The notes beneath the pieces are model-generated. The model saw nothing but the letters and a program-made list of their open reading frames with translations. It had not been told where the DNA came from and ran no database searches. From assembly GCA_019635755.1 (NCBI GenBank), contig JAHBYW010000003.1:124001-188000 (forward strand): DNA of 64,000 nucleotides. Direction: 5' to 3'. The DNA comes from Rhizobiaceae bacterium. Lineage in GTDB: Bacteria; Pseudomonadota; Alphaproteobacteria; Rhizobiales; Rhizobiaceae. Positions 17,472 through 26,693 of the stretch are shown piece by piece (the stretch's first letter is position 1; each line of letters opens with the position of its first letter). Position numbers and translations under genes: made by a program.

Positions 17472-18041
17472 ATGCTTCGCAAGCTCCTGATCCTCGGCAT
17501 CTGCGCCGGCACGTCGGCATCGCTCCCGATCGTCTGCGAGGTGAACCCCGAGACGTTCCTGCGCTATGCGGATTCGTGGATGAACGACCAGCCCGCGGAC
17601 CCGACGCCGGTGGCAGCGGTCCCGCCGCGCGTGACACTGCCCGCCCAGGCGCCGGTCGAGCAGCTGGCCGGACGCAAGGTGCGCGTCGCGGCCGACGCCC
17701 GCGGCCATTTCACCACCGAATTCAAGCTGAACGGACGGCGCGTCGACGCGATGGTCGACACGGGCGCGACGCTCGTCGCGCTGAACGTGTCGACGGCGCG
17801 CCGGATCGGCATCAAGCTCGACGCATCCGATTTCGCCTATAAGGTCGACACGGCCAACGGCGAGACGCGCGCGGCGCGCGCCAACATCGCCAGCCTGCAG
17901 ATCGGACGGATCTTCGTCGAGAACGTCGACGCCGTCATTCTCGACGACGCCGCGTTGAACGGCACGCTGATCGGCATGAGCTTCCTGCAGCGGCTCGACA
18001 AGTTCCAGGTCGAGAACGGCTCCCTCCTGCTCGTCCAGTAG
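17472..18041 (+). CDS. Retropepsin-like aspartic protease (TIGR02281-type)
   Basis: A 189-residue protein with an N-terminal hydrophobic signal or anchor (LLILGICAGTSASLPIV), a Pro-rich spacer (about 40-65) and a clan AA aspartic protease domain. Its active site is MVDTGATLVALN (Asp96-Thr97-Gly98), with a later LIGMSFLQRLDKFQVENGSLLL. A single catalytic Asp per chain implies a homodimer. It is probably periplasmic or envelope-associated; substrate unknown. It converges with the RidA gene one base beyond its stop. Confidence 0.85.
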   Translation: MLRKLLILGICAGTSASLPIVCEVNPETFLRYADSWMNDQPADPTPVAAVPPRVTLPAQAPVEQLAGRKVRVAADARGHFTTEFKLNGRRVDAMVDTGATLVALNVSTARRIGIKLDASDFAYKVDTANGETRAARANIASLQIGRIFVENVDAVILDDAALNGTLIGMSFLQRLDKFQVENGSLLLVQ

Positions 18042-18042
18042 C

Positions 18043-18423
18043 CTACCGGACCGCCACAGCCTCGATCTCGATCTTCAGCGCCGGCGAGGCGAGCGCCTTC
18101 ACGATCAGCAGCGTGGTCGCCGGCGGCGGCGACGGGAGCTCCGGTCCGCCCGCCTGCATGAAACCGGGCAGGTCGGCGTCGTCGGTCAGGTAGATCGTCA
18201 TCTTGGCGATGTCGTCGGCGCCCATGCCCGCGTCGGCGAGCACGCGGTTCAGGTTGGCGATGGCCGCCGTGGTCTGCGGACCGACGCCTTCCGGCACGCT
18301 GCCGTCCGGGTTCACGCCCACCTGACCGGAGACGTAGACGATACGCTGAGGCGAGGTCGCCTCGACGCCGTGGCTGTAGGCGGGCGAGGGGATCGATCCG
18401 GTGGGGTTGAACTTGCGCAGCAT
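18043..18423 (-). CDS. RidA-family (YjgF/YER057c/UK114) protein
   Basis: A 126-residue protein with the RidA pattern: VYVSGQVGVNPDGSVPEGVGPQTTAAIANLNRVLADAG, then DIAKMTIYLTDDADL, LPSPPPATTLLIVKALASPALKIEIEAVAV. RidA proteins hydrolyse reactive enamine/imine intermediates, though this is an outlying type and its activity is inferred. AAGGAGG five bases before the ATG at 18423 fixes the start. It lies 32 bases after the TetR gene and is probably its cotranscribed partner. Confidence 0.88.
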   Translation of the reverse strand: MLRKFNPTGSIPSPAYSHGVEATSPQRIVYVSGQVGVNPDGSVPEGVGPQTTAAIANLNRVLADAGMGADDIAKMTIYLTDDADLPGFMQAGGPELPSPPPATTLLIVKALASPALKIEIEAVAVR

Positions 18424-18455
18424 GGGAACCTCCTTCTGAGTGTGAAACGTGCGGA

Positions 18456-19034
18456 TCAGGTCGCGCCGTCGCGCCGGGCGCGCAGCAGGTCGAATTCTCG
18501 CGTCACCATCGCCTCGAGGCGCGCATCGGCCCACCCGGCGCGGGAGAGCACGAGCATGCCCTGGTAGAGGACGAGCAGGTGCGTCGTGGCGGTTTCAGCC
18601 GCGTCGGCGCCGATCTCGCGCTCCAGCACGCCGCGGATGCCGGCGCTGACGAGACCGAGGCCCCGGCGGACGAAATCCGTCCCGGGAGGACCTTCGGTGC
18701 CGAATTCGACAAGCGCATTGGTGATGAGACAGCCGAAGCCGTCCGTCATCGGCGGCTTGAGCAGCGACAGGAACAGCCCCTGCAGATCGTCCAGCGTGGC
18801 GGTCTTGCCGGCATAGGTGCTGACCCGGTCGCGGATGAAGGCGTCGACATAGAAGCGGGCCGCTGCATGGTAGAGGCCCTGCTTGTCACCGAACGCATTG
18901 TAGAGGCTGCCCGACGTCAGCCCCGTCGCTTCTTCCAGATGCTTGACCGAGGCGCCGGCATATCCGTGTCGCCTGAAGGCGTGCATCGCGTTCACGAGAA
19001 CCTCGGTCTCATCAAAGGTGCGGGTGCGGGCCAT
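18456..19034 (-). CDS. TetR/AcrR-family transcriptional regulator
   Basis: A 192-residue repressor. The N-terminal helix-turn-helix is DETEVLVNAMHAFRRHGYAGASVKHLEEATGLTSGSLYNAFGDKQGLYHAA (about 8-60, in segments typical of TetR). A C-terminal ligand-binding domain with GCLITNALVEFGTE resembles the AcrR/YxaF group. Downstream RidA is probably its target. A promoter with an internal dyad lies just upstream and suggests autoregulation; inducer unknown. Confidence 0.9.
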   Translation of the reverse strand: MARTRTFDETEVLVNAMHAFRRHGYAGASVKHLEEATGLTSGSLYNAFGDKQGLYHAAARFYVDAFIRDRVSTYAGKTATLDDLQGLFLSLLKPPMTDGFGCLITNALVEFGTEGPPGTDFVRRGLGLVSAGIRGVLEREIGADAAETATTHLLVLYQGMLVLSRAGWADARLEAMVTREFDLLRARRDGAT

Positions 19035-19058
19035 GTCCCGATCTTTCTAAATCTTCCG

Positions 19059-19090
19059 TTCTAAAATGAATGATCTAGAATAGAAGTCAA
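19059..19090 (-). promoter_or_regulatory. Promoter and operator of the TetR-RidA pair
   Basis: On the minus strand, TTGACT (19090-19085) and ATTTTA (19067-19062) are 17 bases apart. Across the spacer and -10 lies an imperfect dyad with outer arms TTCTA (19059-19063) and TAGAA (19076-19080). This is the position expected for a TetR autorepressor. The region is also far richer in A/T than its surroundings. Confidence 0.5.
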
Positions 19091-19131
19091 CCCCGCTTGT
19101 GCAAAAAAGCGAGGAGCGGCCAGATCTCGAT

Positions 19132-20451
19132 CTAGGAGGGGGCGCCGATGCGCCGGACGACCGCTTTGCGAGCCGAGGGCCGCGCGTCGCCGATCGCGTA
19201 GGCGGCGCGGATGGCCGCCACCGCCTCGTCGGCCTGTTTCGCGGATCGGGCATGAACCAGCGCGAGCGTATCGCCCGGCCGGACTTCGGCGCCGATGGGC
19301 AGAAGCGCCGTGACGCCGACGGCATGGTCGATCTCGTCCTGCGGGCGCGTTCGCCCGCCGCCCATGGCGACCACGGCGACACCGAGGTCGCGGGTCGCGA
19401 CGCCCGAGACAAAGCCGGATCGATCCGCCGTCACGGGTACGACGAGCTTGGTCCTGGGGAGATGCCTCGCGGCGCGTTCGACGAAATCGGCCGGGCCGCC
19501 GAGGGCCGTTACCATGCGGCCGAACGTCTCCGTCGCCCGACCCGATTCCAGCGCGTCGGTCGCCTGCCGCAGGGCGTCACGATGCGAAGGCGCGACGCCG
19601 GCGGAGATCAGCATCTCGGCCGCCAGCGCCATCGTCACGTCGAGAAGCCTGCGGTCGCGGGCATTGCCGGTCAGGAAGTCGACCGCGTTCCTGACCTCGA
19701 CGGCGTTTCCGGCGGCCGAGGCGAGCGGCTGGTTCATGTCGGTGATCAGCGCCGTGGTCCTGAGGCCCGCGCCATTGGCGACCTCGACCAGGCTGCCGGC
19801 AAGGCCCGACGCATCCTTGGCATGCGCCATGAAGGCGCCGTTGCCGACCTTCACGTCCAGCACCAGCGACTGGAGCCCGGCGGCGAGTTTCTTGGAGAGG
19901 ATCGAGGCGGTGATGAGCGGGATCGACTCAACCGTCGCGGTCACGTCGCGGATCGAGTAGAACCGCTTGTCCGCCGGAGCCAGGTCCGCCGTCTGGCCGA
20001 TGATGGCGCAGCCGGTGGCGCGCACGACCTTGCGGAACAGCTTGATGTCGGGCTGGCTCACATAGCCGGGTATCGAGTCCATCTTGTCCAGCGTGCCGCC
20101 GCTGTGGCCGAGGCCGCGCCCCGAGATCATCGGCACATAGGCACCGCAGGCCGCCACGATCGGCGCCAGCATCAGCGAGACGTTGTCGCCGACGCCGCCG
20201 GTGGAATGCTTGTCGGTCACCGGGCCGGGAAGCGAGGACCAGTCGAGCACGGTGCCCGAATCGCGCATCGCCAGCGTCAGCGCCACGCGTTCGTCCAGCG
20301 TCATGCCGTTGAAGAAGATCGCCATGCCGAAGGCGGCGACCTGCCCCTCGGAGACCGCGCCGCTGGTAATGCCGGCGATGAAGGACGCGATGTCCTCGCT
20401 GGCCAGCGCGCGGCCGTCGCGTTTCCTGCGGATGATCTCCTGCGGCAGCAT
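19132..20451 (-). CDS. deoA: Thymidine phosphorylase
   Basis: A 439-residue enzyme converting thymidine (and deoxyuridine) plus phosphate to base and deoxyribose-1-phosphate. The phosphate-binding motif is [10 protein letters not shown] (80-89). Further hallmarks are [45 protein letters not shown] and [12 protein letters not shown], all in the usual order. The ATG at 20451 gives the normal family length. It is the last gene of a cdd-punA-deoA run, eight bases after punA. Confidence 0.95.
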   Translation of the reverse strand: MLPQEIIRRKRDGRALASEDIASFIAGITSGAVSEGQVAAFGMAIFFNGMTLDERVALTLAMRDSGTVLDWSSLPGPVTDKHSTGGVGDNVSLMLAPIVAACGAYVPMISGRGLGHSGGTLDKMDSIPGYVSQPDIKLFRKVVRATGCAIIGQTADLAPADKRFYSIRDVTATVESIPLITASILSKKLAAGLQSLVLDVKVGNGAFMAHAKDASGLAGSLVEVANGAGLRTTALITDMNQPLASAAGNAVEVRNAVDFLTGNARDRRLLDVTMALAAEMLISAGVAPSHRDALRQATDALESGRATETFGRMVTALGGPADFVERAARHLPRTKLVVPVTADRSGFVSGVATRDLGVAVVAMGGGRTRPQDEIDHAVGVTALLPIGAEVRPGDTLALVHARSAKQADEAVAAIRAAYAIGDARPSARKAVVRRIGAPS

Positions 20452-20459
20452 GACCGGCC

Positions 20460-21260
20460 TCAGTCGAGGCCGTCGGCGAACATGCGCTTCAGGATCGCCG
20501 CGAGGCGGGCGCCGCCGAGCGGCGCCATGTCCTTGGTCTCCTGGTGCGACAGCTCGCTGCCGGTCATGCCGGCGGCAAGGTTGGTGATGACGGAGCAGGC
20601 GGCGACGCGCATGCCGAAGAAGCGCGCGAGGATGACCTCCGGAACCGTCGACATGCCGACGGCGTTGGCGCCGACGATGCGCGCCATGCGGATCTCCGCC
20701 GGCGTCTCGAAGGACGGGCCGGAGAACCACATGTAGACGCCCTTGTGCAGCGGCGTGCCGGTTGCCACCGCGGCCGCCTCGATCGCCGAGCAGAGACCGC
20801 GGTCGTAGGCTTCGGTCAACCCGACGAAGCGTCGGTCGGTGGGTTCGCCGAACAGCGGGTTGGAGCCGGAGAAATTGATGTGGTCGGCGATCAGCATGAC
20901 CGAGCCCGGGCCCATGCCGGGTTCGAGCGAACCGGCAGCGTTGGTAAGGATCAGCTTCTTGACGCCGATGCCGGCCAGCGCCTCCAGCGCCGGACGCATG
21001 GCGGCGGCGTTGGCGTGCTCGTAATAGTGCGCGCGGCCGGCGAGCATGACGACCGGGCGACCGGCCAGATGGCCGGCCACGACCTGGCCCGCATGGCCGG
21101 TGACCCCGCTCTTCAGGAAGTTCGGCAGGTCGCCATAGGGGATGCGGACCGGGTTCGGCACCTCGTTCACGAGGTCGCCGAGCCCCGACCCCAGCACGAG
21201 CGCGGTGTCGGGCTTGAGCCCGCCAAGGGCCTTCTCCAGCGCTGCGACGGTCTCGCTCAT
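20460..21260 (-). CDS. punA: Purine-nucleoside phosphorylase
   Basis: A 266-residue trimeric-type phosphorylase cleaving inosine/guanosine with phosphate. Motifs: [10 protein letters not shown] at the phosphate site, [64 protein letters not shown] and [32 protein letters not shown]. Its start overlaps the cdd stop by four bases (ATGA), so translation is coupled. Confidence 0.94.
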   Translation of the reverse strand: MSETVAALEKALGGLKPDTALVLGSGLGDLVNEVPNPVRIPYGDLPNFLKSGVTGHAGQVVAGHLAGRPVVMLAGRAHYYEHANAAAMRPALEALAGIGVKKLILTNAAGSLEPGMGPGSVMLIADHINFSGSNPLFGEPTDRRFVGLTEAYDRGLCSAIEAAAVATGTPLHKGVYMWFSGPSFETPAEIRMARIVGANAVGMSTVPEVILARFFGMRVAACSVITNLAAGMTGSELSHQETKDMAPLGGARLAAILKRMFADGLD

Positions 21261-21649
21261 TTCAGGATCTCGCCTTCGAAGCCGTAGGGGAGCAGATCGC
21301 CCATGGTGACGGTCTCCACGATGCCCGTTTCGTCGCAGAGGTGGATCTTGGTATGCGGCGCCGCGAACTCGGCCAGCCGCTGGCGGCAGCCGCCGCACGG
21401 CGTGACCTTCGCCATGCGCTCGGCGATCACCGCGACTTCGCGGATGCCGCCGCCGCCGCCCATGACGTAGTGGCCGAGCGCGGTCGTCTCGGCGCACCAG
21501 CCTTCGGGGTAGGACGCGACCTCGATGTTGGCGCCGGCATAGACGCGGCCATCGACGGTGCGGATGGCGGCACCGACCGGGAATTTGGAGTATGGCGCGT
21601 AGGCTTTTGCCATCGCCGCCTTGGCGGCGAGAAAGAGATCATGGGACAT
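21257..21649 (-). CDS. cdd: Cytidine deaminase
   Basis: A 130-residue zinc enzyme converting cytidine and deoxycytidine to uridine forms. Motifs: [36 protein letters not shown] with the catalytic C-A-E, and [13 protein letters not shown] with the P-C-x-x-C zinc ligands. The ATG at 21649 is chosen; a TTG six codons upstream is possible. It is separated from the transporter permease gene by an intergenic repeat. Confidence 0.94.
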   Translation of the reverse strand: MSHDLFLAAKAAMAKAYAPYSKFPVGAAIRTVDGRVYAGANIEVASYPEGWCAETTALGHYVMGGGGGIREVAVIAERMAKVTPCGGCRQRLAEFAAPHTKIHLCDETGIVETVTMGDLLPYGFEGEILK

Positions 21650-21679
21650 GGCTACCGTCGATTGCAAAACTGTTCGAAC

Positions 21680-21832
21680 GTGCCCTCTCCACCAGGGCGG
21701 AGAACCCGCCTGCTTCGGCGGTCCCCCTCCCCCGCTTCGCAGGGAAGGATTTGAGGGCGCGGCCGGCCGCTACGCCGATCCTCCCCCGTTCGCGAAGGCG
21801 GGGAACCACGCGAAGCGTGGTGGAGGAGGCAC
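21680..21832. repeat. Palindromic intergenic repeat element
   Basis: The element is bounded by imperfect inverted 15-base arms, GTGCCCTCTCCACCA (21680-21694) and TGGTGGAGGAGGCAC (21818-21832), matching at 13 of 15 positions. Inside lie smaller hairpins, among them ACCACGC-GAA-GCGTGGT (21805-21821) and GC-rich CCCCC/GGGG pairs. No frame looks coding. The style matches the repeated palindromic elements scattered between genes in Hyphomicrobiales. It sits between transporter permease and cdd, where it may stabilise or process the transcript. Confidence 0.6.
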
Positions 21833-21844
21833 CAGTCGGAACCA

Positions 21845-23008
21845 TCAGCGCTCCTTCACGTAGGGTACGCCGCCGGCGCGCGGGGGGATCGCCTTGCCGA
21901 TGAAGCCGGCGAGGAGGATCACGGTAAGGATGAAGGGCAGCGCATTGATGAACTGGACGGGGACGCGCCCGATGCCCGGCCACGCCAGGCCCTGGTAGCG
22001 GATCGACAGCGCCTCGAGGAAGCCGAACAGCAGGCAGGCGAACATCGCCGGCACCGGCTTCCACTTGGCGAAGATCAGCGCGGCCAACGCGATGAAGCCC
22101 TTGCCGGCGGTCATGTCCTTCACGAACCCGGCATTCTGGGAGACGGCGAGATAGGTGCCGGCGACGCCGGTGAGCAAGCCCGTGCAGATGACGGCGCGGT
22201 AGCGCAGCCAGGGAACCGAGATGCCGGCCGTGTCGACGGCGCCGGGGTTCTCGCCGACGGCGCGCAGCCTGAGCCCGAAGCGAGTGCGGTACAGCACCCA
22301 CCAGGTGAACGGCACCATCGTGAAGGCGAAATAGGCGAGCAGCGAATGGCCGAGGATGAGTTCGCGGAAGACGTCCGAGACGAAGGGGATGTACTGGACG
22401 ACGGCGTCGACGCCGAGGAGGACCCAGGCAAGCAGGTAGCCCAGCGTGCCGAACAGAAGCTGGAAGGGATAGGCGACGACCACCCAGATGCCCCGCGCGA
22501 GCCAGACGAAGCTGGACTCGCCCGCCGCGCCGGCGGGGAACCCGGGGAACGCCAGCGTGAAGCTGTCAACATAGGACCTCAGCGTTCCGATCTCGATGGC
22601 GTTGAAGCGGTGGTCCGCCGAGAGCGCGGGCGTGCGGCCGCCCTGCCGGAACCAGGCCTGGCCGAGGATGATGGTCGAGCCGGCGGCGATGAAGTTGATG
22701 GCGACGCCGGAGACGATCTGGTTGCCGCGGTTGGTGATCGACGCGAAGCCGTGCACCAGGGCGAGGAACACCGAGATCATGATGGCGGCGCAGAGGCCGA
22801 GCCAGGCGGCACCCGGGAATGCCGCCGACGCCGCCGTCGCGGCCGCCGCGGCGCCGACGAAGGCGCCGGCCAGCATCTTGCCCTCCAGGCCGATGTCGAA
22901 CACCCCTGCCCGCTCCGAATAAAGCCCGGCCAGGCAGGCCAGCAGCAGCGGCACCGACACGCGGATGGTGGCGTCGAGGATCTGGATGAGCGCGGTCCAG
23001 GCTTCCAT
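21845..23008 (-). CDS. Nucleoside ABC transporter, inner-membrane permease (NupC-type)
   Basis: A 387-residue permease of the BPD_transp_2 family with about nine to ten hydrophobic segments. Signature regions: LLLACLAGLYSERAGVFDIGLEGKML, GFASITNRGNQIVSGVAINFIAAG and LRLRAVGENPGAVDTAGISV. The last of these is the coupling region that contacts the ATPase. This is the shorter-signature permease of Bmp-type nucleoside importers. The start (23008) shares one base with the stop of the preceding permease gene (TGATG). Confidence 0.9.
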   Translation of the reverse strand: MEAWTALIQILDATIRVSVPLLLACLAGLYSERAGVFDIGLEGKMLAGAFVGAAAAATAASAAFPGAAWLGLCAAIMISVFLALVHGFASITNRGNQIVSGVAINFIAAGSTIILGQAWFRQGGRTPALSADHRFNAIEIGTLRSYVDSFTLAFPGFPAGAAGESSFVWLARGIWVVVAYPFQLLFGTLGYLLAWVLLGVDAVVQYIPFVSDVFRELILGHSLLAYFAFTMVPFTWWVLYRTRFGLRLRAVGENPGAVDTAGISVPWLRYRAVICTGLLTGVAGTYLAVSQNAGFVKDMTAGKGFIALAALIFAKWKPVPAMFACLLFGFLEALSIRYQGLAWPGIGRVPVQFINALPFILTVILLAGFIGKAIPPRAGGVPYVKER

Positions 23009-24147
23009 CACGCACCCTCCCCGCTGGTCGCCGGGACGCCGGCGGCCCGCGGCGCCAGGGTGGCGAAGACCGTCTGCACCCACGGCCGGAACATGTGTTC
23101 CAGCGCGCCGGCGAACAGGATGACCAGGCCCTGGATGATGACGATCATGTCGCGCGAGATGTTGGGCATCTCGAAGGCGAGCTCGGCGCCGCCCTGGTAG
23201 AGCATGCCGAACAGGATGGCGGCCGGAACGATGCCGGCCGGATGCGAGCGGCCCATCAGCGCAACGGCGATGCCGACGAAGCCGGCACCGGTGACGAAGT
23301 CGAGCGCCACGCGGTGCTGGTCGCCCATGATCGGATTGAGCGCCATCATGCCGGCCAGCGCGCCGGAAATGACCATGGTCACGATGATGATGCGGGCCTC
23401 CCGGATGCCGGCGTAGCGCGCCGCCTTGGGGCTGTAGCCGAAGGTGCGGATCTCGTAGCCGAGCTTCGTGCGCCAGATGAGCAGCCAGACGAGGAACGCC
23501 ATGACCAGCGCGAGGAGGAAGGTGATGTTCAGCGGTGCGGAGCGGACCGAGAGGCCGACCGCCTCCAGCAGCCAGTTCAGCTTGGGGAGATGGGCCCCGT
23601 CGAGAAATGTGCGGGTCTGCGGCGCCATCGACCCGGCAGGCTTCAGCACGTCGACCAGCATGTAGACCATCGTCGACGCGGCGATGAAGTTGAACATGAT
23701 CGTGGTGATGACGATGTGCGAGCCGCGCTTCGCCTGGAGGTAGGCCGGGATGAATGCCCAGAACGCGCCGACGGCGGCCGAGGCAAGAATGGCGATCGGG
23801 AAGTTGATCCACCAGGGGAAGACGGAATCGAGCGACAGCGCGACGATGGCGACGCCGAGGCCGGCGATGTAGGCCTGCCCTTCGCCGCCGATGTTGAACA
23901 GGCCGCCGTGGAAGGCGACCGCGACCGCCAGCCCGGTGAAGATGAAGTTGGTGGCGTAGAACAGCGTGTAGGCGATGTTCTGGCCGCCGCCGAAGGCGCC
24001 GTCGACGAGGATGACGGCGGCCGACAGCGGATTCTCGCCGACCAGCATGACGACGAGGCCGGCGACGAAGAAGGCCACGGCGAGGTTGATCGCCGGGATC
24101 AGGCCGTAGTCGACCCAGCGCGGCAGCTTGGCGTAGGGCGTGCTCAT
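23008..24147 (-). CDS. Nucleoside ABC transporter, inner-membrane permease (NupB-type)
   Basis: A 379-residue permease of the same family. Signature regions: NFIFTGLAVAVAFHGGLFNIGGEGQAYIAGLG, KRGSHIVITTIMFNFIAAS and IRTFGYSPKAARYAGI (the ATPase-coupling region). About nine hydrophobic segments are visible. It overlaps the ATPase gene by four bases and the second permease by one, so the three are one transcription unit. Confidence 0.9.
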   Translation of the reverse strand: MSTPYAKLPRWVDYGLIPAINLAVAFFVAGLVVMLVGENPLSAAVILVDGAFGGGQNIAYTLFYATNFIFTGLAVAVAFHGGLFNIGGEGQAYIAGLGVAIVALSLDSVFPWWINFPIAILASAAVGAFWAFIPAYLQAKRGSHIVITTIMFNFIAASTMVYMLVDVLKPAGSMAPQTRTFLDGAHLPKLNWLLEAVGLSVRSAPLNITFLLALVMAFLVWLLIWRTKLGYEIRTFGYSPKAARYAGIREARIIIVTMVISGALAGMMALNPIMGDQHRVALDFVTGAGFVGIAVALMGRSHPAGIVPAAILFGMLYQGGAELAFEMPNISRDMIVIIQGLVILFAGALEHMFRPWVQTVFATLAPRAAGVPATSGEGA

Positions 24148-25676
24148 TCCGCCGCTTCCTTCTCCTCGACGCCGGCCATCAGCAAGCCAAGTTCGCCCTC
24201 GGTCGCGTCAGGGCCGCGCTCGCCGACGACGCGGCCCGCGAACATTACCAGGATGCGGTCGGAGAGCGAGCGGATCTCGTCCAGCTCCACGGACACGAGC
24301 AGGACGGCCTTGCCGGCGTCGCGCATAGCGATCAGCCGCTTGTGGATGAACTCGATCGCGCCGACGTCGACGCCGCGCGTCGGCTGGCCGACGATCAGCA
24401 CGCCGGGGTCCTGTTCCATCTCGCGCGCGAGCACGATCTTCTGCTGGTTACCGCCGGAAAAGTTGGCGGTCTTCAGGCGCGGGTTGGGCGGGCGGATATC
24501 GTATTTCTCGATCTGGCTCTCGGCGCTCTTCAGGATCGCCGGAATGTCGAGGAACGGGCCGTTCACATACTGGTCCTCGTCGTGATAGCCGAGGATGGAG
24601 TTCTCGTTCTCCTCGAAGGGCAGGACCAGGCCCACATGATGGCGGTCCTCCGGCACGTGCGCCAGGCCGCGGTCACGCAGGTCGCCGGGGTCGGTCAGTC
24701 CGCTGACGTCGACAGGGCTGCCATCCAGCAAGACCTTGCCGGCGACGGCCTTGCGGATGCCCGAGATCGCCTCCAGCAGTTCCGACTGGCCGTTGCCGGC
24801 GACGCCGGCAATGCCGACGATCTCGCCGGCGCGCACGTTGAACGACACGCCATCCACCATCGTGACGCCGCGCGAATCCTTGACGGTCAGGCCGCTGACG
24901 TCGAGCTTGACGTCGCCCGGCCGCGCCGGCCCCTTTTCGACGCGCAGCAGCACGCGGCGGCCAACCATCAGTTCGGCGAGTTCCTCGACGGTCGTCCTTG
25001 CCGTCGCGCGCGTCGCCACCATCGTGCCCTGGCGCATGACCGAAACGTTGTCGGTGATGGCCATGATCTCGCGCAGCTTGTGGGTGATGAGGACGATCGT
25101 CTTGCCCTGCTCCTTCAGCTGCCTGAGGATGCGGAACAGGTGGTCGGCCTCCGCGGGGGTGAGCACGCCGGTGGGCTCGTCCAGGATGAGGATCTCAGCG
25201 CCGCGGTAGAGCGCCTTCAGGATCTCGACGCGCTGCTGGAGCCCGACCGGCAGTTCCTCGATCACCGCGTCGGGGTCGACCTCCAGCCCGTATTCCTTCT
25301 CGAGCCGGTGAAGCTCCGACCGCGCCTTGGCGATGGACGTGTTCAGGAGCGCCTCGCCCTCGGCGCCGAGGATGACGTTCTCGATGACCGTGAAGTTCTC
25401 GACCAGCATGAAATGCTGGTGGACCATACCGATGCCGACGGCGATCGCATCGTTGGGAGACTTGATGGCGGTCGGCTTGCCGCCGACTTTGATCTCGCCG
25501 GAATCGGCCTGGTAGAAGCCGTAGAGGATCGACATCAACGTCGACTTGCCGGCACCGTTCTCGCCGATGATGCCGTGGATCGTGCCGCGCGGCACCTCGA
25601 GATGGATGTCGCGGTTGGCCCTGACCGGCCCGAAACTCTTGTCGATGCCGATCAGTTCGATCGCAGCTTCCGCCAT
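24144..25676 (-). CDS. Nucleoside ABC transporter, duplicated ATPase (NupA-type)
   Basis: A 510-residue protein with two fused ATP-binding domains. The first has Walker A GENGAGKST (38-46), the Q-loop VHQHFMLVENFTVIENV typical of nucleoside importers, ELPVGLQQRVEILKAL and LILDEPTGVLTP. The second has a degenerate Walker A (GVAGNGQSE), PEDRHHVGLVLPF, FSGGNQQKIVLAREM and LIVGQPTRGVDVGAIEF. Loss of the second Walker A lysine is normal in this class. It heads the uptake and salvage operon. The usual substrate-binding lipoprotein gene is missing from both sides. Confidence 0.93.
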   Translation of the reverse strand: MAEAAIELIGIDKSFGPVRANRDIHLEVPRGTIHGIIGENGAGKSTLMSILYGFYQADSGEIKVGGKPTAIKSPNDAIAVGIGMVHQHFMLVENFTVIENVILGAEGEALLNTSIAKARSELHRLEKEYGLEVDPDAVIEELPVGLQQRVEILKALYRGAEILILDEPTGVLTPAEADHLFRILRQLKEQGKTIVLITHKLREIMAITDNVSVMRQGTMVATRATARTTVEELAELMVGRRVLLRVEKGPARPGDVKLDVSGLTVKDSRGVTMVDGVSFNVRAGEIVGIAGVAGNGQSELLEAISGIRKAVAGKVLLDGSPVDVSGLTDPGDLRDRGLAHVPEDRHHVGLVLPFEENENSILGYHDEDQYVNGPFLDIPAILKSAESQIEKYDIRPPNPRLKTANFSGGNQQKIVLAREMEQDPGVLIVGQPTRGVDVGAIEFIHKRLIAMRDAGKAVLLVSVELDEIRSLSDRILVMFAGRVVGERGPDATEGELGLLMAGVEEKEAAE

Positions 25677-25795
25677 GCGCCGACCCTGTTCCCCTTTTTA
25701 TCGTTTGGTCAAAGACCTAACATGCCGTCCTTGCCTTGCCAATTGCGGCTTCCGGGGTCCGGCGAGCGAGAATCGCCGTCCTCAGATCGCCGGCC

Positions 25796-25838
25796 ACAAA
25801 AGCGATGGACCGGCCGGCGTATCGCCGACCGGTCCATC
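25796..25838 (-). terminator. Strong hairpin terminator after the DUF4394 gene
   Basis: GATGGACCGG (25804-25813) pairs with CCGGTCCATC (25829-25838), and an inner CGGCG/CGCCG stem extends it with one mismatch. Read on the minus strand the hairpin is followed by GCTTTTG. It lies 14 bases past the DUF4394 stop codon (25853). The T-run is short, so efficiency is uncertain. Confidence 0.65.
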
Positions 25839-25852
25839 GGGCAAGCCCGGGA

Positions 25853-26626
25853 TTACTGCAGGATCGCCAGGTCGCGCAGGCCGGTGTCCACGCCGTCGGC
25901 GGCCATTTCCGCGGCACCCGTCTCGATGTTCACGCGGTAGAGAGCGCCGCCGGTTGCCAGCCAGGCGGTGTTGACGCCGTCCGCCGTCGTCTGGATGTCG
26001 AACGCGACGGCCTCGCCCAGCGGGATGCCGAGCTCGCCGATCGTCTTCAGCGTGCCGTCGTTCGGCTTGGTCTGCTGGATGAACCAGCCCCGCCCGTCGA
26101 TGTCGTACATCGCCGTCTTCTCCGGCTTGCCGAACGAATTCAGGTAGGCGGTCGCGACGATGTTGGGCTGCTCGGCCGCGTTTGCGTCGCCGGGCTCGAA
26201 GGCCAGCTTGCCGTCGGTGGTGACCTCGCCCGACGCCGGGTCGGCGCGCAGATTGGTGCCGTCCGATCCCATCACGCGCAGCTTGTCGGCCATGGGGTTG
26301 AAGTCGACGCTGGCATTCACGCCCTCCGGCAGCATCGTCGACAGCCTGGACACGACCGTGGCGGCGCCAGTCTCAAGGTCGATGGTCACCAGCGAGCCGT
26401 CGCCGGCCACGCCGTAGACCATCTTGTCGGCCGGCCGCAGATCGATGCCCAGCAGCCGGTCGACGCCGGTGACTTCGATCGTCTTCGTCTCGGCGGGCCT
26501 GTCGGTGTCGAACCAGACGAGCGTCTTGTCCCCTGTGAGGCCGACGGCCGGCGCGGCAAGAGCCTGGGTGGCAAAGACGGCGACGGCAGCGGAGCCGAGC
26601 AGGGCAGCGAAAGCAGGACGGATCAT
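25853..26626 (-). CDS. DUF4394 domain-containing exported protein
   Basis: A 257-residue protein with a Sec signal peptide (FAALLGSAAVAVFATQALA, cleaved near residue 24). The body has repeated beta-rich units such as LTGDKTLVWFDTDRPAETKTIEV, GVDRLLGIDLRPADKMVYGVAGDGSLVTIDLETGAATVV, VDFNPMADKLRVMGSDGTNLRADPASG and TAYLNSF. I recognise these as DUF4394, probably a beta-propeller-like fold. Function unknown. It diverges from an ECF sigma/anti-sigma pair, and its upstream region holds a promoter matching the one in front of the sigma gene. Confidence 0.88.
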   Translation of the reverse strand: MIRPAFAALLGSAAVAVFATQALAAPAVGLTGDKTLVWFDTDRPAETKTIEVTGVDRLLGIDLRPADKMVYGVAGDGSLVTIDLETGAATVVSRLSTMLPEGVNASVDFNPMADKLRVMGSDGTNLRADPASGEVTTDGKLAFEPGDANAAEQPNIVATAYLNSFGKPEKTAMYDIDGRGWFIQQTKPNDGTLKTIGELGIPLGEAVAFDIQTTADGVNTAWLATGGALYRVNIETGAAEMAADGVDTGLRDLAILQ

Positions 26627-26693
26627 GGCTTATCTCCTGTTGAGGGTCCGAGCGTGGGTTCGCTCATGGCCGTTACCCGCCAGCCGGCCGTTC

